NCBI GenBank assembly: GCA_023393125.1
Contig: JAEWMQ010000095.1
Location: 124,001 to 188,000, forward strand
DNA: 64,000 bases
From: Bacillota bacterium
Lineage (GTDB): Bacteria; Bacillota; Clostridia; Lachnospirales; Cellulosilyticaceae
Reading direction: 5' to 3'
Positions within the stretch are counted from its first letter, which is position 1. Each line of letters begins with the position of its first letter. Below the pieces are notes generated by a model. The model was not told where the DNA came from and made no database searches. It saw only the letters and a list, made by a program, of their open reading frames with translations. This document shows, one piece after another, positions 18,781 through 26,634 of this stretch. Made by a program: the position numbers and the translations under genes.

Positions 18781-19602
18781 TTATTGTTTATGTTCGTGAT
18801 TGTGTAGATGATCCATACAATACTCATAGTTACCATTACACTTTGAACAGTAACGAAATTCTGCATCTGGATCAGTTATTTCAGTTTTACCACAAACTAC
18901 GCATTTGTGAAAAGCGACCTTAATAGGATCACCTTGTTTAAGTTTACGTTTTTGTTTTTTAAATTGTTTTTGAGTACTTGTACGACGTCCCCTCATAAGG
19001 GTTGAACCAAAGAATAATAAAAAGTTAAGTAAAGAAACAATGATAAGAATTCTAATGCTAGTAGAGCCTTTAATGAAGTTAGCAAGTAAAAAAGCAATAT
19101 CTAATGCTGCAAGATATTTAACCTTAACAGGGATAATCCCGTAAATTGCAAATTGTACATCTGGAAAAAGTACAGCATAAGCTAAGAACAAGGATAAGTT
19201 AATATAAGTTGCAGTAATAATAATATTTCCACCAGAAATAAAGAAGGCAATAATATTAAAAATAATCCCCAGTAAATAATAAACATTAAACTTAAAAGTA
19301 CCCCATTGGTATTCTAGTTCTCTACCGATAGAATAATAGAGTAATATAGAAAAAATAAACCATATAGGGTGATAAGAAATAGGAATAAAGATCCAAGAAA
19401 TAATTCTCCAAATTTGCCCTTGTATAATATAAGCTGGATCAAAATAAATCCAATACTCAATAGGAAAACCTAGTAAATATTGAGTAATATAAACAATGAT
19501 ATTTCCCATAATAATATAGAGCATAAGATTAGGAATAGAAAAACGTCCATATTTACGCTCTAACTTATCTAAAAAGTTCATAAAAGCCTCCTTGATATTC
19601 AT
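18781..19602 (-). CDS. Rhomboid-fold membrane protein without catalytic serine, zinc-ribbon tail
   Basis: A 273-residue membrane protein with about six helices (residues 25-205) resembling rhomboid intramembrane proteases (GQIWRIISW, LAYAVLFPDV). The GxSG active-site motif before AYxVLFP is replaced by TATY (Thr130-Ala-Thr132-Tyr133), so the nucleophilic serine is missing and no protease activity is expected. The C-terminal 45 residues form a cytoplasmic zinc-ribbon: Cys234/Cys237 and Cys252/Cys255, plus Cys262 and His265. By analogy with iRhom and derlin proteins a chaperone or quality-control role is possible, but this is inference. It is transcribed alone and divergently from the next gene. 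Confidence 0.75.
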   Translation of the reverse strand: MNIKEAFMNFLDKLERKYGRFSIPNLMLYIIMGNIIVYITQYLLGFPIEYWIYFDPAYIIQGQIWRIISWIFIPISYHPIWFIFSILLYYSIGRELEYQWGTFKFNVYYLLGIIFNIIAFFISGGNIIITATYINLSLFLAYAVLFPDVQFAIYGIIPVKVKYLAALDIAFLLANFIKGSTSIRILIIVSLLNFLLFFGSTLMRGRRTSTQKQFKKQKRKLKQGDPIKVAFHKCVVCGKTEITDPDAEFRYCSKCNGNYEYCMDHLHNHEHKQ

Positions 19603-19728
19603 ATAAATAATATAATTTTGCTTTATAATTTAACATAGTTTATAATAAAATCGAAAATCTTGTTATAAGTATAGCATACTCTATACATAAGGCAAAGGGT
19701 AAGAATATTACAGGAGGATAAGCAAAAT

Positions 19729-20397
19729 ATGGAGAAATACGGAAAAAGTTTCAAGGAGCTTACTTTTAAGCAAAAAGTAAGTCATATACGGGAATACTAT
19801 GGCTGGTATATTGTATCAGCTATTATAGGAATCATGGTTATTTCTAGTTTATTTATCTCTATCTTTACACCTCAAGAAGTTCACGATGTAGATATTGTAA
19901 TAGCAGGAAAAATGAATTATGATGAAACACAACCTCAAGTAGTTCAGTCATATAAAGAGATGTTTAATGCGGAGTTAGGATTATCTATAGTGGATTGGGA
20001 GAACATGGGGGAAATGGAGATGGCAATGCTTCAAAAGATTCCTCTATTAGTAAAAACAGATGAGCTAGATGTACTAGGACTCGATCCTACCATGTTTGAA
20101 AGCTATACAAGACAATTAGGTGCAGATTTATTTGTGCCATTAGAAACTGTTCCAGAGTTTAAAGGGTTATTGGAAAAGTATGAAGATAGGCTAGTAACCT
20201 ATAATCAAGAGTATAATGATAATGATGAATTAGTGGAAACAGAGGAACATGTATATGGTTTCCGTATTTCTAAGTTTGCTAATATTCCTTGCATTACTGC
20301 TAATGATGAGTTTATTATAGGTGTAACAACTACAGTGAAAAATCTTGAAAAAACAGCCCAGTTACTGGATTATTTATTAGATGAAGGTAACGAGTAA
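19729..20397 (+). CDS. Membrane-anchored protein of unknown function
   Basis: A 222-residue protein with a cytoplasmic N-terminus (KSFKELTFKQKVSHIREYYGWYIV), one membrane helix (about 28-48) and an extracellular domain of about 170 residues. The ELT(F/W)KQK...YYGWYI start is a pattern of anchored proteins in Clostridia whose outer part faintly resembles solute-binding proteins. I cannot assign a ligand. The ribosome binding site AGGAGG is good. It lies 23 bases before a PurK-like ATP-grasp gene and the two probably form an operon. Confidence 0.6.
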   Translation: MEKYGKSFKELTFKQKVSHIREYYGWYIVSAIIGIMVISSLFISIFTPQEVHDVDIVIAGKMNYDETQPQVVQSYKEMFNAELGLSIVDWENMGEMEMAMLQKIPLLVKTDELDVLGLDPTMFESYTRQLGADLFVPLETVPEFKGLLEKYEDRLVTYNQEYNDNDELVETEEHVYGFRISKFANIPCITANDEFIIGVTTTVKNLEKTAQLLDYLLDEGNE

Positions 20398-20420
20398 AAA
20401 GTTAATGAGGAGATAAAAAG

Positions 20421-21452
20421 ATGAACTTTAATGGTATTAAGCAAATAGGTATAGTTGGAGGAGGGACTTCAGCTTTAATGCTTTGTATTGAAGCAGCTAA
20501 AGTAGGTGTAAGAACAAGCCTACTAGATCCTAAAGTAGGGTGTATTGGTTCCCAGTTAGCAAGTGAACATATCATATCGGCTATTACCAATGAGAGCATT
20601 CAAAAGTTAAGTTTAAGATGTGATGTAATTATCTTTAATACAAAATTAGATTTTGAGTTAAATAGTAAGCTTCATTCAAAAACGTATCCAAGTAAGGAAA
20701 CGATGAAGGAACTTTGCCATTTTAAAAATATACAGGATGTCCTAGAGTTACTAGATATCCCAGCACCTAAAATCTATTATCAGGATAATAAAGAACAGGC
20801 ATTTATGCAAATGGAAAGAATAGAAATGCCTTTTAAGTTCATTAAGCAGTACGCAGATCGAACACAACAAATGGAAATTTACAATAAAGATGATTTAACA
20901 GACTTTATCCTAGAAGTAGATGAAGGGGCAGATAGCTTTATTCTACAACCAATTACAAAGTATAGCCGCACTGTAACCTTTCTCTGTATTGTAGATGAAA
21001 AAGAGAAAGCATATATTTATGACGCGATAGAAGAATTAAGAGATGAAGATAAAACTTGTCATTTAAAGATTTCTGATAGCTTATCTAAGAGTATGTTAAC
21101 ACGTCTTAGCCGTTACAATAAAAAACTACTTAAAGAAATAAATGCTACAGGGGCATTCACAATTAAATATGGTATTAAAGCCAATAAAAGTGTAGAACTT
21201 ATTGATATTACACCAGAGCTTTCTATGGCAGGACTTCTTACCTTAGAAGCCTATGAGCTCTCTATTTATGAGCAATATATGCACTTAGTGGCTGGTATGC
21301 CAATTAATAAACCTGAATTAGAAGCTTATGTTCATGGGACGATTAAACCTATAAAAGAACAAAGAGAAGAAAAAGGTATATATCACTTTTATCAGTTAGG
21401 ACAAAATCAGTTGTATATTAAAAGAGATAAAGAAGACTCTAAAGCTGAATAG
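20421..21452 (+). CDS. ATP-grasp protein related to PurK
   Basis: A 343-residue protein. The N-terminus GIVGGGTSALMLCIEAAKVGV is the Rossmann-like pre-ATP-grasp fold of PurK (5-(carboxyamino)imidazole ribonucleotide synthase). The rest matches the ATP-grasp layout (PFKFIKQYAD, LQPITKYSRTVTF, a C-terminal barrel-like region with PIKEQREEKG). Sequence similarity is weak and the gene is not in a purine cluster, so it may have another carboxylate-amine ligase role or be non-catalytic. It is followed by a very strong terminator. Confidence 0.6.
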   Translation: MNFNGIKQIGIVGGGTSALMLCIEAAKVGVRTSLLDPKVGCIGSQLASEHIISAITNESIQKLSLRCDVIIFNTKLDFELNSKLHSKTYPSKETMKELCHFKNIQDVLELLDIPAPKIYYQDNKEQAFMQMERIEMPFKFIKQYADRTQQMEIYNKDDLTDFILEVDEGADSFILQPITKYSRTVTFLCIVDEKEKAYIYDAIEELRDEDKTCHLKISDSLSKSMLTRLSRYNKKLLKEINATGAFTIKYGIKANKSVELIDITPELSMAGLLTLEAYELSIYEQYMHLVAGMPINKPELEAYVHGTIKPIKEQREEKGIYHFYQLGQNQLYIKRDKEDSKAE

Positions 21453-21462
21453 ATTAATCATC

Positions 21463-21516
21463 AAAAAAGGCAAAACAAAAAGGCTAGTATTAGCCTTTTT
21501 GTTTTGCCTTTTTTTA
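21463..21516 (+). terminator. Strong terminator with perfect 24-bp stem
   Basis: The left arm at 21463-21486 and right arm at 21491-21514 are perfectly complementary over 24 bases, with loop GTAT and a T-run at the end. The A-run at the left end means that it can also stop minus-strand transcription. Confidence 0.95.
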
Positions 21517-22016
21517 ATCCAGCCTCTTGTTATTCACTTTCACCATTTATACCAATAGCCTAAATAAGGGCATAGAGGTAGCTCCTCAGTACGCCTTGCG
21601 CTTACAGAGACTACAGGTATAAGCTATGAAAGTTTAAACGAAGAGTGAGGAGCTCTTAAAAGTCTTAGCCGGTGCACCCTTATGACGAGGAAGCTAAGGC
21701 TTTAAGACTCTGGTTTAAAACTTTGTTTGTAATGCGGTGTAAAAGCTTTTTTAACAACTTATGGAGTGGCGCCTCCCTTGCAGCGCACCAGTGAACATTT
21801 TCCTTAAATCCAGAGGTATCTATAACAATAGATTGAGACTTGGTTGACCCGGTCAGTTCCTCAAGCTGTAGCTGCGGTGATTATGCCGAGGAAGTTGTAT
21901 GATTTACTTTCACATTAGTATATATGTCGTGAGAATGATAACTCCCTAATGAAAATTGAAAAAATATAAAAAAATTTTTAGTGTGGAGATACAAAAGGAA
22001 AATAGGGTAATGCAGA
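21517..22016. other. Gene-free stretch with inverted repeats
   Basis: No gene is called. Two nested inverted repeats are present: AGCTCCTCA at 21580-21588 with TGAGGAGCT at 21646-21654, and AGTCTTAGCC at 21661-21670 with GGCTTTAAGACT at 21698-21709. A 67-codon open frame on the minus strand (about 21680-21880) has no start codon. The region looks like a decayed element or a structured RNA. It is followed by copy A of the structured repeat. Confidence 0.5.
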
Positions 22017-22234
22017 GTACCGCTAAGTCGTCCGAGTATGTGTATTGGTTACGGCTACTGTCTCAAGTCGCTAAGTAGCTCTAAACTTGTAGACCTTATG
22101 AACGGCTGAGAACTCGCTAGCGCTCAAACATTCAGCCTAAAACCCATAAGGTCTACTTCGTTAAGAGCTACTAAGCTTGTTTCCAAGGCACCCTTCACCA
22201 ATCCACATACTCTCCCGCCTTAGCTACTACTAAG
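22017..22234 (-). repeat. Structured repeat, copy A
   Basis: One of four related elements of about 210 bases in the window. It reads in the sense direction on the minus strand. Inner stem GTAGACCTTATG (22089-22100) pairs with CATAAGGTCTAC (22145-22156); middle stem TAGCTCT pairs with AGAGCTA; outer stem GCTAAG (22022-22027) pairs with CTTAGC (22219-22224). The stems differ from the other copies by paired changes. It could be a structured RNA or a small non-autonomous palindromic element. Confidence 0.75.
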
Positions 22235-22419
22235 CCAAAACAATTATGAAACAGACCTCCTATCGAGCATGTTTAGAGTTCAGAAGTAATACAAAAAACT
22301 TAAGGATATAAAAGGGATTATAGAAATAAAGAATACGTTAACTCTCTAATAAAATTTGAAAAAATTTTATAAAATTAATATACTAATATTAATAAGTATA
22401 AGAAGAAAGGGGTTCTAAA

Positions 22420-22734
22420 GTGGAAGAGATATTAGAACGTATACGTAAGTTTAGAGATGATAGAGATTTTATGCAATTTCATTCTCCTGAAAACCTAGCA
22501 AAGTCGATTAACATAGAAGCAGGAGAATTATTAGAGCATTTTCAATGGGGAGATGACTTTGATAATGACATGGTTGGGGAAGAATTGGCAGATGTAATAG
22601 TGTATTGCTTATTTATGGCAGATGCATTAGGGTTAGATTATAAAGAAATAATCATGAATAAAATGAGTAAGAATGAAAACAAGTATCCTGTAGAAAAAGC
22701 AAGAGGGACAAGTAAAAAATATACTGAGCTATAG
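22420..22734 (+). CDS. MazG-like nucleotide pyrophosphohydrolase
   Basis: A 104-residue all-alpha NTP-pyrophosphatase of the MazG/RS21-C6 type, which hydrolyses nucleoside triphosphates to monophosphate and pyrophosphate. The metal-binding pattern E-x2-E ... E-x2-D is seen in INIEAGELLEHFQW and EELADVIVYCLF, and the conserved tail NKYPVEKARG is present. The start is GTG at 22420 after GAAAGGGG. It lies 15 bases before a nuclease-helicase gene with which it probably forms an operon. Single-domain MazG proteins occur in house-cleaning and also next to defence or mobile genes. Confidence 0.88.
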   Translation: MEEILERIRKFRDDRDFMQFHSPENLAKSINIEAGELLEHFQWGDDFDNDMVGEELADVIVYCLFMADALGLDYKEIIMNKMSKNENKYPVEKARGTSKKYTEL

Positions 22735-22749
22735 GGGAGCGGAAGATAA

Positions 22750-24705
22750 ATGATTATATATCAAGCTACAAAAGAGGAGTTTCTAGAACATGTAGAAGAA
22801 GATCTGATTGAACAAAAAATATATGAACAATATTATGCCAAGATAGGTAAGACGAGTCAAAGTGAAATTGCTTCATGGAATCATTCTATGCAGTACATGT
22901 ATAAAGTTTTAAATACCAATGACATTCCTAGAAAAGCGGGTGTTGCTATAGAATATCGATTACCTACTACTTCTAAAAGAGTAGACTTTATAATAACAGG
23001 TGAAAATGAGTTTGGTAAAGAATCTGTTATTATAATCGAATTAAAACAGTGGCAAAAGGCAGAGCGAGTAAATAAAGAGGATATTGTACGTACTTTTGTT
23101 GGTCATAAAGAGAGGGAGGTGGCTCATCCTTCATATCAAGCTTGGTCATATGCGGCTATAATTAGAGATTATAATGAAACAGTTCAAAAACAAGACATAG
23201 AATTATATCCTTGTTCATACTTGCATAATTATATTACACAGGATGGTGACCCTATTTTAGATGAAGAAATCTATGGTTGTCTTAAAAAAGCACCACTCTT
23301 TAGAAATGGAGATGTGAAAAAGTTAAGGGGATTTATAGGGAGATACATCCAGAAACCCGACCAAAATAAGACTTTATATAAAATAGAGCATGGTAAAATT
23401 AGACCTTCAAAATCTTTACAAGATGCATTATTAAAAATGTTACAGGGTAATCAAGAATTTGTTATGATAGATTCTCAGAAGGTAGTATATGAAACAGTTT
23501 TAAATCAGGCAAGATTTGCATTTGATACCGGTAAAAAGCAAGTTATTATAGTGGAGGGTGGACCAGGTACAGGAAAATCAGTTTTAGCCATTAATCTTTT
23601 AGTACAGCTAACAAGTGAGAGTATGGTATGCCAATATATTTCAAAAAATAGAGCACCAAGAGAAGTCTATAAGCAAAGGCTTCAAAGTAACTATAAAAGG
23701 AGTTATATTGATAATCTTTTTAAAGGATCAGGGAGTTATGTAGATAGTAATAAGAATGAATTGGATGTGCTTATAGTTGATGAAGCCCATCGTTTAAATG
23801 AAAAATCAGGAATGTTTAAAAATATAGGAGAGAATCAAACCAAGGAAATTATTCATGCAGCAAAATGTGCAGTGTTTTTCATAGATGAATGTCAACGTGT
23901 TACTGCAAGTGATGTGGGAAGTGTTGAAGAGATTGAAAGCTTTGCAAGGAAACAAGGGGCACAGGTAATTAAGATGGACTTAGATTCTCAGTTTAGGTGT
24001 AATGGTTCAGATGGATATTTAGCATGGCTAGATGATGTTTTGGGAATAAGAGAAACTGCTAATGATATAGGATTTGAGCATGATTATTTATTTGAGGTAA
24101 TAGATAATCCCAATGAACTAAAACAGATAATTTATGAAAAAAATAAGATAAATAATAAAGCAAGAATGGTTGCAGGGTACTGCTGGGAATGGATTAAAGC
24201 AGGCAAAGAAAATACAAATGTACATGATATTAATTTACCAGACTATAAATTTTCCATGAGCTGGAATCTTGGAAATACTAATACATGGGCGATAGATGAA
24301 AAGTCTGTAGAACAAGTAGGATGCATTCATACTTGTCAAGGATTAGAGTTTGATTATGTAGGTGTGATTATTGGAAAGGATATGGTTTATAGAGATGGTA
24401 AAATAGTAACAGATTATACAAAACGGGCCAAAACGGATAAATCACTGAATGGATTATTAGGGAGATGTAAAAAAGGGGAAGAGCAAGCCTTAGTAGTAGC
24501 TGATAAGATTATAAGGAATACATATCGTACCCTCATGACAAGAGGGCAAAAAGGATGTTATGTTTTCTGTGAAGATACTTCATTGAGTAAATATTTAAAG
24601 GAAAGAATGCAGATTAATAGAGAACAATATGATGCAATAGAAACATCATGTATAGTAGCAGAAACAGAAGAAATCTATGGTAGACATAAGTCAAACAAGA
24701 ATTAA
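22750..24705 (+). CDS. DUF2075-type helicase with N-terminal nuclease-like domain
   Basis: A 651-residue protein. The N-terminal 110 residues look like a PD-(D/E)xK nuclease: Glu69, Asp79 in RVDFII and Glu97-x-Lys99 in IIELKQW. The DUF2075 superfamily 1-like ATPase follows, with Walker A EGGPGTGKS (about 270-277), DEAH (344-347), FIDECQR, QFRCNGS and a C-terminal motif (HTCQGLEFDYVGVIIGKD, YRTLMTRGQKG) typical of UvrD-like folds. It is translationally close to the MazG gene. The pair lies between inverted structured repeats and beside a decayed Rpn nuclease gene, so phage or plasmid defence is a reasonable but untested inference. Confidence 0.82.
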   Translation: MIIYQATKEEFLEHVEEDLIEQKIYEQYYAKIGKTSQSEIASWNHSMQYMYKVLNTNDIPRKAGVAIEYRLPTTSKRVDFIITGENEFGKESVIIIELKQWQKAERVNKEDIVRTFVGHKEREVAHPSYQAWSYAAIIRDYNETVQKQDIELYPCSYLHNYITQDGDPILDEEIYGCLKKAPLFRNGDVKKLRGFIGRYIQKPDQNKTLYKIEHGKIRPSKSLQDALLKMLQGNQEFVMIDSQKVVYETVLNQARFAFDTGKKQVIIVEGGPGTGKSVLAINLLVQLTSESMVCQYISKNRAPREVYKQRLQSNYKRSYIDNLFKGSGSYVDSNKNELDVLIVDEAHRLNEKSGMFKNIGENQTKEIIHAAKCAVFFIDECQRVTASDVGSVEEIESFARKQGAQVIKMDLDSQFRCNGSDGYLAWLDDVLGIRETANDIGFEHDYLFEVIDNPNELKQIIYEKNKINNKARMVAGYCWEWIKAGKENTNVHDINLPDYKFSMSWNLGNTNTWAIDEKSVEQVGCIHTCQGLEFDYVGVIIGKDMVYRDGKIVTDYTKRAKTDKSLNGLLGRCKKGEEQALVVADKIIRNTYRTLMTRGQKGCYVFCEDTSLSKYLKERMQINREQYDAIETSCIVAETEEIYGRHKSNKN

Positions 24706-24779
24706 CGATGTGAGAGAGTACTTGTAAGTAACTCACCTACTACAATAGAGGAAGTATATTTTATAAGATACCAGTAGTG

Positions 24780-25227
24780 AACAGACGAAGAATTGGAGTA
24801 TATCTTATGAGGTTAAAAGCTTATTTGAAGAAGAGGAAATCTTAGGAGAGGACTTTCACAAATTGCTACTAGCTATACAGAATCTAATAGAATATATGAA
24901 TAGAAATTATTTTAACAATCAAGAAATAGAAGATGAGATGAGGAGGAACTGGAGGTGTTAATGAAGATGGAACCAGCAATTAGAAGAGCAGAAGAGAAGT
25001 TAGAGCATCTAAGTAGTGACCCAGAGATGCTAGCACTTTATAAAGCAAGAGAAGAGTCAGCACACGAGAAGGCAAATCTTATTGCAACAGGGATAGAAAA
25101 AGGAAAGCGTGAGAGGGAGTTAGAACTTGCTAAAGCATTATTAGATGTATTAGATGATGTAATTATTGCAGCTAAAACAGGTTTGTCTGTTGATGAAGTA
25201 AAGAAGTTAAGAAAAAGTCATACTTAA
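24780..25227 (+). pseudogene. Remnant of Rpn / PD-(D/E)xK transposase-family gene
   Basis: The readable part at 24955-25227 (90 residues) is the typical C-terminal tail of Rpn-family recombination-promoting nucleases: MEPAIRRAEEKLEHLSSDPEML, ALYKAREESAHEKA and a charged helix ending LSVDEVKKLRK. In the same frame just upstream the expected EEELEVL is present, but a TGA stops it at once. A second frame upstream (about 24795-24955) reads VKSLFEEEEILGEDFHKLLL before a stop. The N-terminal nuclease domain is absent. I conclude that this is a decayed gene, not a functional small protein. Confidence 0.6.
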
Positions 25228-25311
25228 CCTTACTCAAAGAGAGCAGTAAAGTAAGTTATTATATTTCAAAGTAACAAGGTGTAAAGCGGTCCAGAAGTTT
25301 ATTATTGCCAA
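25228..25311. other. Short spacer before repeat copy B
   Basis: Nothing recognisable; it belongs to the gene-free stretch 25228-25839, which otherwise holds repeat copy B, a terminator and the promoter of the HAAS operon. Confidence 0.4.
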
Positions 25312-25521
25312 GTAGTAGCTATGTAGGGAAGCTAGGGGAATTACTGAAAGATGCCTTGGAGCGGAGTCTAGAGGCTCTTAACGAAATGCTACTTATGGTT
25401 TTTAGACCGAGTGTTTGAGCGAATGCGAGTTTTCGGTCGTTCATAAGTAGCATGAGTTTAGAGCCTCTTGACGATGTGAGACAGCAGCTGCAAGTAAATC
25501 ACCTAGCTGGACTACATAGCG
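25312..25521 (+). repeat. Structured repeat, copy B
   Basis: Sense on the plus strand. The outer stem GCTATGTAG pairs with CTACATAGC (25512-25520), followed by AGCTAGG with CCTAGCT, AGAGGCTCT with AGAGCCTCT, and the inner stem ATGCTACTTATG (25386-25397) with CATAAGTAGCAT (25442-25453). The unpaired AGATGCCTTGGAG is shared with copy D. Its orientation is inverted relative to copy A, with the MazG/helicase/Rpn island between them. Confidence 0.75.
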
Positions 25522-25603
25522 AGATTCTGCTTTATAAGATAAAGGGTTAGTTCTAAAGAATTTACAACAACTAAGGGTAAAATCCCAAAATTTCTAGCAT
25601 AAC

Positions 25604-25650
25604 AAAAGCCACCACTTTAGAAAATCTAAAATGGTGGCTTTTATTATGCA
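25604..25650 (+). terminator. Hairpin terminator
   Basis: Arms AAAAGCCACCA and TGGTGGCTTTT with a mostly paired inner part, followed by ATTATGC; A-run on one side and T-run on the other. No intact gene directly precedes it, so it may end the transcript of the repeat element or of the decayed Rpn gene. Confidence 0.75.
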
Positions 25651-25747
25651 TTATAGCAAAGCGAAGTTTACTTTGAGAATAGCCCTATTTTCTTTTATGA
25701 AAATAAGATTAGAAAATTAGAATATAATTAAAAATCGCAATACAACA

Positions 25748-25786
25748 TTGATGTATCTATTATATGTCGTATACTATGGATAGTAA
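25748..25786 (+). promoter_or_regulatory. Promoter with palindromic operator for the HAAS/DUF4097 operon
   Basis: TTGATG (25748-25753), a 16-base spacer and TATACT (25770-25775) form a promoter. A palindrome TACTA-TGGA-TAGTA (25772-25785) overlaps the -10 element, as expected for a repressor site. Operons of this type are usually controlled by PadR-family repressors; no padR gene is present here. Confidence 0.5.
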
Positions 25787-25839
25787 GCTAATATTCATGT
25801 TGCCCACAGCATATACCTATGAAAGCAGGGAGGGGCAAG

Positions 25840-25923
25840 ATGACAATTCAATTAGGTGGTAATGATGACTATCGTTTAATACAAGAAGCAAATCAGGTAA
25901 TGGAGGTTTCAAGGTATGAATAG
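25840..25923 (+). CDS. Small ORF (27 residues) coupled to HAAS gene
   Basis: The ATG at 25840 follows GGGAGGGG with good spacing and encodes MTIQLGGNDDYRLIQEAN plus nine residues. Its stop overlaps the next start by 8 bases. It occupies the place where a padR regulator usually sits in such operons. It may be a leader peptide or the residue of a longer gene; no family is recognised. Confidence 0.4.
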   Translation: MTIQLGGNDDYRLIQEANQVMEVSRYE

Positions 25924-26629
25924 AATAGATTTTATGAAAGAATTTCGGGCGGGTATTGTAAAATTACCCTATCAAAAGGCTGAGGCAGCATTAGAGTATT
26001 ATGAAAGATACTTTGAAGAAGCAGGTCCTAAAAATGAGGAAAGAGTGCTTCAAGAATTAGGTGACCCAAGTGAACTTGCTAGGAAGATTATGGAGGACTT
26101 TTATCGTAGTGAAACCGAAAAAGGTAATGAGCCTGAGACTCAGGAATCAACCAGTAGCTATGACTTTAGTAGCAAGGAGACACAAAATAATTATAATTTT
26201 ACCAGTGGCACAGATGCATTTAACATAAATGATATTAAGCTAGAAGAAAGAAAAGAAACTAAAAGTAATTTCAAGGTGCCTACATCATCTCCGTTGTTTA
26301 TTCTACTCGTTATTATTGCCATTCCAGTGATAGCTCCTTTATTATTTGGGGCAATAGGATTATTAATAGGAGTAGAAGTGACTATCTTTGCTTTGGGTGT
26401 AGTAAGTTTCATACTTACTGTAGCGGGAATGATTTGTTTAATGGCAGGAACAGCCACTTTAGCTGGACAGTTTATGACAGGTGTATTTGTAATAGGTATG
26501 GCACTTATTATATTTGGATTTGCCTTAATCATGGGACTTATTACTAAGTATGCTAATAGATTCGTCAATGTTTTCCTTCTAGGAAGTATAGGTGATTTGA
26601 TTACAAATAGAAGGTATGGAAGGAGATAA
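25916..26629 (+). CDS. HAAS-domain (DUF1700) membrane protein
   Basis: A 237-residue protein. The N-terminal HAAS domain (about 1-65; MNRIDFMKEFRAGIVKLP, ALEYYERYFEEA, LGDPSELARKI) is a helical domain found next to PadR regulators and DUF4097 proteins. A polar Ser/Thr/Asn-rich linker follows, then about four membrane helices in the C-terminal half. The start at 25916 uses GGAGG in ATGGAGGTTTC. Its partner, encoded 5 bases downstream, carries a DUF4097-like beta domain. Such pairs are thought to be involved in envelope stress sensing; the exact function is unknown. Confidence 0.82.
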   Translation: MNRIDFMKEFRAGIVKLPYQKAEAALEYYERYFEEAGPKNEERVLQELGDPSELARKIMEDFYRSETEKGNEPETQESTSSYDFSSKETQNNYNFTSGTDAFNINDIKLEERKETKSNFKVPTSSPLFILLVIIAIPVIAPLLFGAIGLLIGVEVTIFALGVVSFILTVAGMICLMAGTATLAGQFMTGVFVIGMALIIFGFALIMGLITKYANRFVNVFLLGSIGDLITNRRYGRR

Positions 26630-26634
26630 GACAG

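Noticed and set aside
21680..21880. Minus-strand 67-codon open frame
   Set aside because: No start codon or ribosome binding site, no recognised family, and it overlaps inverted repeats; it may be a remnant but is not supported as a gene.
24955..25227. Functional 90-residue protein
   Set aside because: It matches only the C-terminal tail of Rpn-family nucleases, and the preceding in-frame sequence is interrupted by a stop.
26191..26568. 125-codon open frame on the minus strand
   Set aside because: Antisense shadow of the HAAS-domain protein's membrane helices; composition is explained by the opposite strand.
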